Positions 47,860 to 56,116 of a stretch of 64,000 nt of DNA are shown here, one piece after another (positions within the stretch are counted from its first letter, which is position 1; each line of letters starts with the position of its first letter). This stretch comes from Bifidobacterium pseudolongum subsp. globosum (GTDB taxonomy: Bacteria > Actinomycetota > Actinomycetes > Actinomycetales > Bifidobacteriaceae). The DNA lies in the NCBI RefSeq assembly GCF_004155535.1, contig NZ_RYUH01000003.1, forward strand, positions 1-64,000, given 5' to 3'. The notes beneath the pieces were generated by a model. The model did no database searches and had not been told where the DNA came from. It saw only the letters and a program-made list of their open reading frames with translations. The position numbers and the translations under genes were made by a program.

Positions 47860-48897
47860 TCAGAAGGGGAGCGCGCGCGGTTGCGGGAGGCGCGGCACAC
47901 CTGCCTGCTCCAGCTTGGCGATGAGCCGCTCAGGCTGGTACACGTCTTCGGCAAAGCAATGCACAATCTTCGTCACATGCTGGGCGAGCAGCGTCTGATC
48001 GCGCGACGCCTGCCGGGTGATGTTCTCTTGCAGCGCATGCCGGGTCATCGTCGGATCCTGGTATTTGCGTAGCCCGTCATATTCGAGCACGATCATGCGT
48101 CCATCGTCGGTGCGCCACAGGAAGTCGACGCGGAGTGGATAGTCCGGGTGGTCGAAGTTCTCGAACTCGCACTGCAATTCGGGAATCGCGAATCCCGCGC
48201 GGATGATCGTCGCGTACACCAGTGATTCGCCGCCATTCTCCGCAAGCGGATTCGCGTAGGTCAGCACGCTTTCGATGCGCGCATGGTCCATGCGCCGACC
48301 GGCGCAGTACGCGCGCAGCTCACTTTCCGTCAGCCCATGGCCCAGCACATGGTTGATGATCTCCATCGACGATTCGAATGTGCCGAGCATCACGGCGTCC
48401 ACCACCGTACGCGGCAGGGACGTGGCGCGCACGCCATTGACGACGACCGGCTCATCACCGCACACGAATATCCTGCGCAGTGGTTGCCGCGAACCACGCA
48501 CAGGCATGGCCGTGGCAGGAGCATTGCGGCATGTGCTGTAGCGTTTTCCGCCGTATGGGTTGCTGCTGGTGTGCGCGCTGGCGATGGTGATCAGTCCTTC
48601 ATGCATGGACCACGGGTGCGGCAGCCCATGCGCCTCCACCGCGGATTCGCCGGCGGCCGTCCAATCGTGGTTGAGCTGGAGCGCGCGCAGTATATGGAGG
48701 TGGCGCTCGCAACCGCTCATCGTCTGCCATGGTTCGGCGGGGCAGTACAGGTTGATGTATGGGCTGACCATCAGTCCCTGCCGGCACATGCGCTGCAACC
48801 CGCGTTGCACAGGGCGCGTTGTGCCGACGACGCACCGCTGCTCCGCGGCCGCCTGCCGTATCAGGGAGTCGATTTGCACTCTGGTCGTTCTGCTCAT
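47860..48897 (-). CDS. AbiEi-like / PD-(D/E)XK nuclease-like protein
   Basis: 345-residue protein of a type frequent in actinobacteria, often annotated as hypothetical or AbiEi antitoxin-like. The N-terminal half begins like the AbiEi winged-helix region (IDSLIRQAAAEQRCVVGTTR) and contains the TSLPRTVVDAVMLGTFESSM block. The C-terminal part has RVDFLWRTDDGRMIVLEYDG, with the spaced Asp and Glu-x-Asp of a DUF559/Vsr-like PD-(D/E)XK fold. A role in defence or DNA repair is inferred. No toxin partner (AbiEii) is adjacent. It is the only gene between repeat copies B and C, so it may have been carried or stabilised by them. Confidence 0.65.
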   Translation of the reverse strand: MSRTTRVQIDSLIRQAAAEQRCVVGTTRPVQRGLQRMCRQGLMVSPYINLYCPAEPWQTMSGCERHLHILRALQLNHDWTAAGESAVEAHGLPHPWSMHEGLITIASAHTSSNPYGGKRYSTCRNAPATAMPVRGSRQPLRRIFVCGDEPVVVNGVRATSLPRTVVDAVMLGTFESSMEIINHVLGHGLTESELRAYCAGRRMDHARIESVLTYANPLAENGGESLVYATIIRAGFAIPELQCEFENFDHPDYPLRVDFLWRTDDGRMIVLEYDGLRKYQDPTMTRHALQENITRQASRDQTLLAQHVTKIVHCFAEDVYQPERLIAKLEQAGVPRLPQPRALPF

Positions 48898-48990
48898 GCG
48901 GGTACGCTACTGCACCCGCCGCGGCGGGGCCAGCCCACACGCCCGCTGTGGTCGGACGCCCCGTGCGCCTGCGCAAATGTGGATAGCGCG

Positions 48991-49123
48991 CGCTGTTTTC
49001 GCTGTTTGTGTCAGTGTTTTCGCTGTTTTGGTGGCTAATCAAGCCAAAATGTGACCAAAACAGCGAAAACGCTGGCAGGGACGGCGAAAACACCGCCGAA
49101 AACAGCGAAAACAGCGAAAACAG
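48991..49123. repeat. Palindromic repeat family 2, copy C
   Basis: Arms built of repeated CGCTGTTTT / AAAACAGCG words; centre GGTGGCTAATCAAGCC and GTGACCAAAACAGCG. It is longer than copies A and B because extra AAAACAGCG words are added at the right. Confidence 0.8.
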
Positions 49124-49163
49124 ACTGCCGCACACCCCTCTTCCATCGTTCGCCCTCGTCGAC

Positions 49164-49169
49164 TACTCT
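49164..49169 (+). promoter_or_regulatory. -10 box of the leaderless ferredoxin reductase gene
   Basis: TACTCT ends 8 nt before the GTG at 49178, with no ribosome-binding site between. Confidence 0.4.
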
Positions 49170-49177
49170 AGAGTTCC

Positions 49178-50632
49178 GTGACTCAAGATTCTGAACTTCG
49201 TATTGCTGTAATCGGCGCGGGCCCCGCCGGCGTCTACTCTTCCGACATTTTCCTGCGCCAGCTCGCCAAGCTCGGCGACGAACTGGGCCTGGGCACCAAC
49301 GCGCGCATCGACCTGTTCGAAAAGCTGCCGGTGCCGTTTGGTCTGGTGCGCTACGGCGTGGCCCCTGACCACCCGTCGATCAAGTTCATCGCGTCGGCGC
49401 TCGAAAAGACGCTCGACAATCCGAACATCCACCTGTACTGCGACGTGGAGTTCGGCAAGGACGTGACGCTCGAGGACCTGCTCGAACGCTATGACGCCGT
49501 GCTCTTCGCGACCGGCGCGATCAAAGACAAGCCGCTGCGCATCCCGGGCGCCGACCTCGAGGGCGTGTACGGCGCAGCAAAGTTCGTCGAGTGGTACGAC
49601 GGCTACCCGACGGGCGTGCGCGAATGGCCGCTCGAAGCCGAGGAAGTCGCCGTGATCGGCGGCGGCAACGTGGCGATGGACGTGGCGCGCGAACTCATGC
49701 GCAACGCCGACGACCTCAAGGCCCGCACCGACATTCCCGACAACGTGTATGAGGGCATTGCGCGCAACAAGGCGAAGGTCCTGCACCTGTTCATCCGCCG
49801 TGGCGTGGCGCAGGCGAAGTTCTCGGTGCAGGAGCTGCGTGAAATGGAGAAACTGCCCGGCGTGCAGCTCATCATCGACGAAGACGACTTCGAACTCGAC
49901 GACGACACGATCGAGGAGGCAGGCAAAGACAAGCTGACCCGCCAGATGGTCGAGGAACTGTTCGCGATCCGCGAGATGGCCGAGGATATGGAAGACGATG
50001 GTGACATCGACTTCGAAGGCAACCCAGCCGACCGCAAATACTATGTGCACTTCAACAGCGCGCCGACCGAGATACTCGGCGAAGACGGCAAGGTCGTGGG
50101 CATCCGCGTCGAGCGCACCGAAACAGGTGCCGACGGCGTGATGCACCGCACTGGCGAATTCACCGACTACCCGGTGCAGGCCGTTTACCATGCGATCGGC
50201 TACCAGCCGGAATCCGTACCGGGCATCGCCTACGACGAACGCGGCGCGCATCTGGCCAACGCGAATGGCGACGGCCGCATCACCGTGGACCACGAGACGC
50301 CCGACGTGCGCGAGCGCCTCTACGCCACCGGCTGGGCCAAGCGCGGCCCGGTGGGCCTGATCGGCTCCACGAAGTCGGACGCCCTGCTCATCGTGACGAA
50401 CATGCTTGAGGATCTGTCCGCGGCGAAGGAGCGTGCGCAGCTCGCCGCCGACCGCGACCCCGAATCGATCGACCGCCTGCTCGCCGAGCGCGGCATCAAG
50501 CCGATCGATTTCGCCGGCTGGAAGCGCATCGACGCGTATGAACGCGCGGAAGGCGCGAAGGAGGGCCGCGAGCACAAGAAGGTGATCGACCCCGAGCAGT
50601 TCCGCAAGCTCGCGCACGACATCGCGGACTGA
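49178..50632 (+). CDS. Ferredoxin-NADP reductase (FprA/adrenodoxin-reductase type)
   Basis: 484-residue FAD enzyme that moves electrons between NADPH and ferredoxin or flavodoxin. The FAD dinucleotide motif is VIGAGPAGVYSSDI near the N-terminus, followed by the family hallmark LPVPFGLVRYGVAPDHP. The NADP motif is VAVIGGGNVAMDVAREL, with the C-terminal signature YATGWAKRGPVGLIGSTKSD. Length and order match actinobacterial FprA. The GTG start at 49178 gives the conserved N-terminus and has a TACTCT box 8 nt upstream. The gene stands alone between the repeat copy C and a hydrolase. Confidence 0.94.
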   Translation: MTQDSELRIAVIGAGPAGVYSSDIFLRQLAKLGDELGLGTNARIDLFEKLPVPFGLVRYGVAPDHPSIKFIASALEKTLDNPNIHLYCDVEFGKDVTLEDLLERYDAVLFATGAIKDKPLRIPGADLEGVYGAAKFVEWYDGYPTGVREWPLEAEEVAVIGGGNVAMDVARELMRNADDLKARTDIPDNVYEGIARNKAKVLHLFIRRGVAQAKFSVQELREMEKLPGVQLIIDEDDFELDDDTIEEAGKDKLTRQMVEELFAIREMAEDMEDDGDIDFEGNPADRKYYVHFNSAPTEILGEDGKVVGIRVERTETGADGVMHRTGEFTDYPVQAVYHAIGYQPESVPGIAYDERGAHLANANGDGRITVDHETPDVRERLYATGWAKRGPVGLIGSTKSDALLIVTNMLEDLSAAKERAQLAADRDPESIDRLLAERGIKPIDFAGWKRIDAYERAEGAKEGREHKKVIDPEQFRKLAHDIAD

Positions 50633-50706
50633 TTCTTCGCGCCCGTTGCCTATAGTTGTCTCGAGAGTTTTGTCATCCAGGTAGTCATGGGAACGGGTGC
50701 GGGAAG

Positions 50707-51825
50707 ATGCATCGAAGTGAGCGGTCGGCGCAGGGGCGTAACAACATTCCTCCAATGACCGATGCGCAGCTCGACAACGCCATCGTGCGGCATACGCAAT
50801 CGGCTTCGCGGTGGAAGACCGTGTTCCTCAGCGCCCTGCTCGTGACGGCGTTTTCCGCTGCGAGCATGGGTGTGGCGGTGCATCAGACCACTGCATCGGC
50901 GGCGGCGCCGTCCGCATCGGCCACCGCGACCATGCAGTCGCAGGCCCAGCCGACCGTCTCGCCTTCGCCGACCCCCACGATCACGCCCACGCCCACGCTC
51001 GCGCAGGTTGTGCCGGCGGCGTTCGCCAATCTCAACCAGCTGGACGGCACGTCGACACTCGCATCCGCGGGCGTGGAGCTCAACGAGATGCAACGCTCGC
51101 AGCTCATGGAGCGCATCGAGGACTTCCGCGCGCAGGGTTATCAGGCGTCGTTCGTGGTCGTCGACATGCGCACCGGCGCCGCCATCGCGTCGTACGGCGG
51201 CACGCCCATGTACACGGCGTCGTCGATCAAGGCGCCGTACATCGTCTCGCTCGCGCAGACCGGCGCAGTCGACATCAATGCCGTCGCCACGTCCGCGACC
51301 GCCGGCGCGGCCGGGCTCAACCGGCTCATCACGCAGACGCTGCAGGTCTCGGACAACGACACGTACGAGGCGCTGTACAAGCGGTTCGGCGCGGCGCCCA
51401 CCATGCAGTGGCTCGCGGGCACCGGCGCGACCACGGGTCTCAATGGGTATTACGGCGACGTCACCGCCATCGACCTGGCGCGCATGTGGGTCAACAGCTA
51501 CGACTACCTGTTCGGTGCTCCGGCGGACGCGGCGGATGTGCAGGGGCGCGCATGGCTCGCGCAGCAGATGCGCGGTTCGCTCAACTCGTCGATCGCCGCA
51601 GTGCACGGCGAGAGCGAGGTCGTCGCGTCGAAGGCCGGCTGGATCTACGGTGAAGGCAATCTGTACGCGTACAATGACGCGGGCATTGTGATCCCGGCCG
51701 GTTCCATGCAGCTGAGCGGAAAGCCGCAGGGCTATGTGCTCGCCATGCTCACGAACGCGTGCGCGCGCGACGACTTGCTCACCGCGCTCGCGCAGACCGT
51801 CGACGACGCCATGCGCGCCGCGTGA
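50707..51825 (+). CDS. Exported beta-lactamase-fold serine hydrolase
   Basis: About 372 residues. After a polar stretch of some 35 residues comes a membrane or signal helix (WKTVFLSALLVTAFSAASMG), a Ser/Thr/Pro linker (SPSPTPTITPTP), and a class A beta-lactamase-like domain. The SxxK motif is SSIK (S172, K175), the SDN motif is VSDNDTYEAL and the third motif ASKAGWIY has KAG in place of KTG. Such proteins in bifidobacteria are probably wall-active hydrolases rather than resistance enzymes (inference). The start is uncertain: ATG codons at 50686, 50707 and 50755 are possible. A TATAGT box at about 50651 suggests transcription from about 50658. Confidence 0.8.
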   Translation: MHRSERSAQGRNNIPPMTDAQLDNAIVRHTQSASRWKTVFLSALLVTAFSAASMGVAVHQTTASAAAPSASATATMQSQAQPTVSPSPTPTITPTPTLAQVVPAAFANLNQLDGTSTLASAGVELNEMQRSQLMERIEDFRAQGYQASFVVVDMRTGAAIASYGGTPMYTASSIKAPYIVSLAQTGAVDINAVATSATAGAAGLNRLITQTLQVSDNDTYEALYKRFGAAPTMQWLAGTGATTGLNGYYGDVTAIDLARMWVNSYDYLFGAPADAADVQGRAWLAQQMRGSLNSSIAAVHGESEVVASKAGWIYGEGNLYAYNDAGIVIPAGSMQLSGKPQGYVLAMLTNACARDDLLTALAQTVDDAMRAA

Positions 51826-51842
51826 ACGCGCGACCCTTGCCG

Positions 51843-51848
51843 TAGACT
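51843..51848 (+). promoter_or_regulatory. -10 box of leaderless htpX
   Basis: TAGACT ends 6 nt before the ATG at 51855; no ribosome-binding site. Confidence 0.5.
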
Positions 51849-51854
51849 GGGGCT

Positions 51855-52841
51855 ATGAACGGGAAAACGCAACTGCACAATCATTACAATGGGCTGAAAA
51901 CCGCGCTGCTCTTTGCAATCATGTGGGCGATCATCATGATCATCTGGTGGGCCACAGGCGCGAGCGTCAACACGCTCGGGTACTACGTGCTTATCGGATT
52001 GGGCACGACGTTCGTCTCGTATTGGTTCTCCGACAAGCTCGCGATCGCGTCGATGCACGCGCAACCGGTGACCGAACAGCAGGCGCCGGAACTCTACCGC
52101 ATTGTGCGCGAGCTGTCGCAGAAGGCGGGCAAGCCGATGCCGCGCATCTATGTCGCGCCGACGGCCACGCCGAACGCGTTCGCGACCGGCCGCAACGAGC
52201 GGCATGCGGCGGTCTGCTGTACGCAGGGCATTCTGCGAATCCTGGACGAGCGCGAGATCCGCGGCGTGCTCGGGCATGAGCTGATGCACGTGTACAACCA
52301 CGACATCCGCACGTCGGCGATTGCGGGCGCGATGGCCACGGTCATCTCGTATTTGGGCTATTCGCTCATGTACTTCGGCAATTCCACGCGCTCGAACCGC
52401 GATTCGGACAACGGCGCCGGCGTGTTGGGCGCAGTCGGCGCAATGCTGAGCGTCATTCTCGCGCCGATTGCGGCGTCGCTCATCCAGATGGCGATTTCTC
52501 GCACACGCGAATATGACGCGGACGAAGACGGCAGTGTGCTCACAGGCGATCCGTTGGCGCTCGCCTCGGCGCTGTACAAAATCGAGAACGGTGTGGCAGC
52601 GAGCCCGATGCCACCGACCGCGACCGACCGCTCCGTGGCGGCGATGATGATCGAATCGCCGTTCTCCGCGCAGGGGATTTCCAAGATGTTCTCCACGCAT
52701 CCACCGACTTCGGACCGCATCGCGCGCCTGCAGCAGATGGCGGCGGCGATGGGTGCGCCGGGTGTGAACGCGGGCATGACGACCGGCGAAGTCGGCCCGG
52801 GCTATGCGCAGCCGTATTCGCAGACCGGCTACCGGCGGTAG
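51855..52841 (+). CDS. htpX: M48 metalloprotease HtpX
   Basis: 328-residue membrane zinc protease that degrades damaged membrane proteins. Two helices lie at about 16-34 and 40-58. The zinc motif is LGHELMHVYNHDI (H141, E142, H145). Two more helices follow at about 155-170 and 190-215, with the third ligand in the ISRTREYDADEDG segment. The family-typical PNAFATGRNERHAAVCCTQG precedes the active site. There is no heat-shock element I can point to. It is the last host gene before tRNA-Gly and the integrated element. Confidence 0.95.
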   Translation: MNGKTQLHNHYNGLKTALLFAIMWAIIMIIWWATGASVNTLGYYVLIGLGTTFVSYWFSDKLAIASMHAQPVTEQQAPELYRIVRELSQKAGKPMPRIYVAPTATPNAFATGRNERHAAVCCTQGILRILDEREIRGVLGHELMHVYNHDIRTSAIAGAMATVISYLGYSLMYFGNSTRSNRDSDNGAGVLGAVGAMLSVILAPIAASLIQMAISRTREYDADEDGSVLTGDPLALASALYKIENGVAASPMPPTATDRSVAAMMIESPFSAQGISKMFSTHPPTSDRIARLQQMAAAMGAPGVNAGMTTGEVGPGYAQPYSQTGYRR

Positions 52842-52897
52842 TGCTGGGTCAGTGCGTGTGGTACGCTATCTTCTTGTGACTGCGCGAGCGGTCGCTT

Positions 52898-52971
52898 GCG
52901 GATGTAGTTCATCGGTAGAACGAAAGCTTCCCAAGCTTTAGAGGCGGGTTCGACTCCCGTCATCCGCTCCA
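52898..52971 (+). tRNA. tRNA-Gly (CCC), integration site
   Basis: Acceptor arms GCGGATG (52898-52904) and CATCCGC (52961-52967), discriminator T, encoded CCA. The anticodon loop TTCCCAA is closed by AAGC/GCTT, giving anticodon CCC. The T-arm is GCGGGTTCGACTCCCGT. Its 3' half and the terminator after it are repeated at 61861-61956, so the integrated element uses this tRNA as attB and leaves it intact. Confidence 0.96.
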
Positions 52972-53041
52972 CTCGAAAACGGCTGATTTCCAACGATTTC
53001 AGCCGTTTTGCTTTGCTGGAATGAGTTAAAAGGTACCAAAA
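52946..53041. repeat. attL: left 96-bp direct repeat
   Basis: Covers the tRNA-Gly T-arm and acceptor, the terminator stem AAAACGGCTGA..TCAGCCGTTTT and ends in AAAAGGTACCAAAA. It matches 61861-61956 with about six mismatches, all downstream of the tRNA part. A second GGTACC lies at 53043-53048 and may be an integrase arm site. Confidence 0.9.
52976..53009 (+). terminator. Terminator after tRNA-Gly
   Basis: AAAACGGCTGA pairs with TCAGCCGTTTT, 5 bp after the encoded CCA, inside attL. Confidence 0.8.
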
Positions 53042-53170
53042 CGGTACCAGACACCTGAAGATGAAGTGCCCTTGACGTCTTCGCGAGCATCGTTTTTTGC
53101 GTTTTTCTTCGCGGCATGTCGCCGTCGGGAATGGAATACCGTAGCGATTCGCGACGGTATGGGGGCACCC

Positions 53171-53797
53171 TCACATGCCGGCTTTTCTGGCGATCGTCTC
53201 GGTGAGGTCGAACAACATGGTGATGTCCGCGAGGCGGCGTGTGCTGGTCTTGTAGGGGCGTCCGGTCACGGTGATGTAGCGGCCCTGCGAGTACGCTTCG
53301 ATGTTCATACCGCCCTCGCGCACCTTCAGGCCCTTGCGCGGCTCACACAAGCCCCAGATGTGCAGGCCGTCGCCGCTGGGGCTGATCTCGATGAACGTGT
53401 CACCGGCGATGGCGACGAACTGGCGCGCCCACTCGGCCAAGTGGTTGCGCTTGTCGTAGCAGTGGTCAAGGTCGATGCACGCGAAGCCGTCGCCCAATAC
53501 GAAGCCCATACCAACGCCGGCGTGTGAACTCTCGGCTATCTCGTAGTCAGTCCACGTCGCGGGGTCGGTGCTCGAGGCGGGCAGGCCGTCCGGCTGTATG
53601 GGCATCTTCGTGATCTTGCCGCTTCGCTCTATGGGCTTCCAGCGCACCCAGCGGGTTTCCATGAGCATCTGCCATGGTGGCGTCTTCAAGCCCTCACGGC
53701 GGGCGCGTTGCCTGCATGTCGCGTCGCAGTACTGGCGAGCCCTCCCGCGTCCCTCGTTGGTGGGTATGATCTTGCCGCAGTGTTCGCAGTGGTTCAT
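53171..53797 (-). CDS. Stand-alone primase-polymerase with N-terminal zinc finger
   Basis: 208-residue protein. A zinc finger (C4, C7, C24, C28 in HCEHCGK and YCDATCRQR) is followed by a prim-pol (archaeo-eukaryotic primase) core: FACIDLDHC with the catalytic acidic pair, FIEISPSGDGLHIWG with the nucleotide-binding SxH-like segment, and IEAYSQGRYITVTG. It resembles the N-terminal part of phage NrS-1-type primases, but no helicase is fused; the DUF3987 ATPase encoded 3.4 kb away may supply that role. A TATAAT box (53809-53804) ends 6 nt before the ATG, so the mRNA is probably leaderless. Two direct repeats upstream may regulate it. Confidence 0.8.
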   Translation of the reverse strand: MNHCEHCGKIIPTNEGRGRARQYCDATCRQRARREGLKTPPWQMLMETRWVRWKPIERSGKITKMPIQPDGLPASSTDPATWTDYEIAESSHAGVGMGFVLGDGFACIDLDHCYDKRNHLAEWARQFVAIAGDTFIEISPSGDGLHIWGLCEPRKGLKVREGGMNIEAYSQGRYITVTGRPYKTSTRRLADITMLFDLTETIARKAGM

Positions 53798-53803
53798 GCC
53801 AAC

Positions 53804-53871
53804 ATTATATAACGTGACAGAGCTTAACTCAAAGGTATATCAACGTTTCTCTTAAAACGTTACAGAGCTAA
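53804..53871 (-). promoter_or_regulatory. Promoter of the primase gene with two direct repeats
   Basis: TATAAT at 53809-53804 (minus). The words AACGTGACAGAGCTTAA (53811-53827) and AACGTTACAGAGCTAAA (53856-53872) are direct repeats 45 bp apart placed where a repressor or activator would bind. Confidence 0.55.
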
Positions 53872-54258
53872 AGAGATGGTGTGGCCCAGACCTTCCAGCG
53901 TGGCCGCGAAACAAGGAACCACCCCCAGAGGCGCAAAAACGGCCCGTGAAAACGCGAACACGGGCCGGCGTATCAAAACCGGCCCGTGCCGAAAAAACAA
54001 GACTGGGGCGTACGCATGATCTTTCCTGCTATCCCGCGGTTCTAGTGAGGCCTTTTCGGGAGTCCACCCCCAGCCCGGTACGGTCTCCGCCACGGTCAGC
54101 GTTCATGGTTTCACTTGCCTTTCTTCATCTCGAGCGCGAACGTTCGCGTTCTTCGCGCGCGACTGCCGTCGCATGAAATGTTCGCTTCGGTTTGCCTTTG
54201 AATCGTTCGCTTGCCTTCGTCTCGCTTTCCTGTTCGCTGTCGACGCTTCGCTTCAGTG
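53872..54258. other. Structured non-coding region after the capsid gene
   Basis: Three arms of the same word: CGGCCCGTG (53940-53948), CACGGGCCGG (53959-53968) and CCGGCCCGTG (53979-53988). The middle arm can pair with either neighbour, giving two exclusive hairpins. On the minus strand the last hairpin is followed by TTTTT (near 53935), so it ends the capsid transcript. From about 54100 to 54250 the sequence is repetitive (TTCGCTT/TTCGCTG words) and purine-rich on the transcribed strand. I see no gene with a good ribosome site. A packaging site or small RNA could lie here, but nothing proves it. Confidence 0.5.
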
Positions 54259-55101
54259 CTAGTTATTCGCGGTGGCGCCGACCTTGATCTTCACGATTCG
54301 GTTCGGTCGTGTCACGCCGAAGCCGAAACGGAACGTGACGCGCACGCCGGTCGCATCGTTGCTGAAGAACGCATCTTCGGACACCGCGAGCTCGATGTTT
54401 CCATGAGAGCAAAGAATCTGCGTGGTGTCAAGCACAAGGGCGGTGCCTGCCGCCGCCTGCCCATTGAGTACCACCGGCAGGCCGAACAGTACAGGCGTGG
54501 CGCTGTTGGCGACGTCGGCACCGATGAACGCGCGCCCGTTCTTGTCCTTGAGCTTGAGCAGATACGCCCAAGAATCGAAGCCCATGACGATCGTTGAAGG
54601 CGTGCCGCCGTTCTGGCTGCATGTGGCGATCGCGTCGATGAACGGGTCTAGGGAATCGGTCAGCGTGCCGCCGTCCGCCAAGCCGGTGAGGTTGGCCAAT
54701 CCGGTGGTGCCCACCGTCCCCTCGGCGGGTGCCGCTTCGGACAGGAACGCCCTATCGGCCTTCTTGATGATGCTGTTCTGAAGGCTCTTGCTCAGCAGGC
54801 CCGGCACGCCATCGTTGCCGTATGCCTCGTTCGACGCTACGGTGACGATGGCGATCTTCTTGGTCGGCACGATAAGTTCGCTCACCTGCGGGGCCTTCGC
54901 CTCGATCTTGGCGCCTTCCTTGTAGTAGTCCGCGTCCGCGTCGTCGCTCACATAGGCGATGCGCGCCGTCTGGCTGTCGCCCTTGATGACGCCCGCGTTC
55001 TGGGCAAGCGTGAAGATCAGCGCGTCCGGGATCGCCTGCACCGGCTCGATGCTGGTCACATCAGGAAACAGGCCCTTGTTTTCTGTGGTGTTGAAGGTCA
55101 T
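54259..55101 (-). CDS. HK97-fold phage major capsid protein
   Basis: 280-residue capsid subunit. The order of elements is that of HK97-like coat proteins: an N-terminal arm (TTENKGLFPDVTSIEPVQAI), then KKIAIVTVASNEAYGN leading to the spine helix (LLSKSLQNSIIKKADRAFL). A central GFDSWAYLLKLKDKNGR segment, PVLFGLPVVLNG and the FSNDATGVRVTFRFGFGV P-domain strands follow. There is no delta-domain or protease site at the N-terminus, which agrees with a separate scaffold gene upstream. The ATG at 55101 follows GAAAGAG. It is the last structural gene of the element. Confidence 0.88.
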   Translation of the reverse strand: MTFNTTENKGLFPDVTSIEPVQAIPDALIFTLAQNAGVIKGDSQTARIAYVSDDADADYYKEGAKIEAKAPQVSELIVPTKKIAIVTVASNEAYGNDGVPGLLSKSLQNSIIKKADRAFLSEAAPAEGTVGTTGLANLTGLADGGTLTDSLDPFIDAIATCSQNGGTPSTIVMGFDSWAYLLKLKDKNGRAFIGADVANSATPVLFGLPVVLNGQAAAGTALVLDTTQILCSHGNIELAVSEDAFFSNDATGVRVTFRFGFGVTRPNRIVKIKVGATANN

Positions 55102-55262
55102 TGCTTTCACTCTTTCAGTCGTGTGCCGCAACGCCCCAAGGTGCGGAAGAAAAGGGAACGCCCACGGCACTATCTTGTTTGGGTAAGACAGTTCGCCGCA
55201 GGCGTTCTGACAGGCAACCCGCAGGGTTGCTTCATGCCTTCCAGCATACCACGGGCGCTGTG

Positions 55263-55874
55263 TTACCGGCGCATCTTGTCAGCCAACGCCTTCGCTATCG
55301 GGTTCGCTGTCGTGGGGCGTGTGGGGTCGATGCCGCCGGTCGGGGTTCGCCGTAGCGGGTTCAGCCTCTCGCGTGTCTGCATGTAGGGGTGCGCCTCGAG
55401 TTCCGTTTCGATGATCTGCGAGGCGAGCCGCCCCAGTTGCTCCAACCGGCCCGACGTGCTCTCGACATCGAACGCGGCCATGAACGCCTGTTCAAGCTCC
55501 GGGTCGGCGGCGAGCACACCGCCCAAACGGTCGGACAGTTCCGCAAGCGCGGTCTTGTCCATTTTCCGTGCGGCGTCCGTGGCACCCAGCACGCTTGCCA
55601 TGATGTCCATGCGCATGGCCTGCACCTGTTCGTCATGCCGCTTCGCCGTCTCACTGGCCTGTTCGCGTAGTTCCTGCACGGAAGCCGTGGACGCGTCCCG
55701 TTCGCCCGTGATCGTCTCCAATTGCTTTTCAAGCTCCCGCACCCGCAGCCGGTAGCGTTTCGCCTCCTCGCTCACCTTCGCAAGACGCGGGTTGTTCGCC
55801 TCGCTGTGCGCCTCCTGTTCGGGGGTTGCGTCGGCCGGTGTGGGTTCAGTGGTGGTGGGTTCTTCGTTGGTCAT
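55263..55874 (-). CDS. Phage scaffold-like protein
   Basis: 203-residue protein encoded just before the capsid gene. Residues 1-30 are acidic and Thr/Glu/Ala-rich, residues 30-85 form a strong coiled coil (VSEEAKRYRLRVRELEKQLE), residues 90-165 are helical, and the tail is basic (RLNPLRRTPTG ... LADKMRR). This profile, with position directly upstream of a coat protein, is that of phage scaffolds. GAGGAG precedes the ATG, which overlaps the upstream gene's stop by 4 nt. About 160 bp with a GGCAACCC/GGGTTGC stem separate it from the capsid gene. Confidence 0.78.
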   Translation of the reverse strand: MTNEEPTTTEPTPADATPEQEAHSEANNPRLAKVSEEAKRYRLRVRELEKQLETITGERDASTASVQELREQASETAKRHDEQVQAMRMDIMASVLGATDAARKMDKTALAELSDRLGGVLAADPELEQAFMAAFDVESTSGRLEQLGRLASQIIETELEAHPYMQTRERLNPLRRTPTGGIDPTRPTTANPIAKALADKMRR

Positions 55875-56116
55875 TGCTCCTCGTTTCCTGTGATGGTCAG
55901 TGCCGCGTCACGGTATCCTTTGGCTAACTGGTATGCGCGTGCGCATTGTGGGCAGGTCAGATACTGGCCGGGTATCTCCAGCCCGATCTGTTCGTTGAGC
56001 AAGTCACTGGCCGCGCCCGTGCAGTCACGGTGCACCGTCCTGCCGCACAGCGTCTCATAGCTCAACGTGTCCGCGATACGCGCGACACAATGGAAGACAA
56101 GCGGCTCGCTGTTCAT
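55871..56116 (-). CDS. Small zinc-ribbon protein 1
   Basis: 81 residues. Likely metal ligands are C24 in ETLCGRTV and the pair in LTCPQCARAY, plus C10 and C32. Strong AAAGGAGG site before the ATG; 4-nt overlaps with both neighbours show coupled translation. It shares the pattern TLCG..CxxC with the next upstream protein. Function unknown; such small proteins are frequent in actinophage early or middle regions. Confidence 0.75.
   Translation of the reverse strand: MNSEPLVFHCVARIADTLSYETLCGRTVHRDCTGAASDLLNEQIGLEIPGQYLTCPQCARAYQLAKGYRDAALTITGNEEQ

Noticed and set aside
50707..51825. A true beta-lactamase resistance gene
   Set aside because: The third motif is KAG, there is a long Pro-rich linker, and such hydrolases are part of the normal gene set of these bacteria; no mobile resistance context.
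53860..54093. 77-codon minus-strand frame with a GTG start after the capsid gene
   Set aside because: No ribosome site, and it spans the alternative hairpins and the probable terminator.
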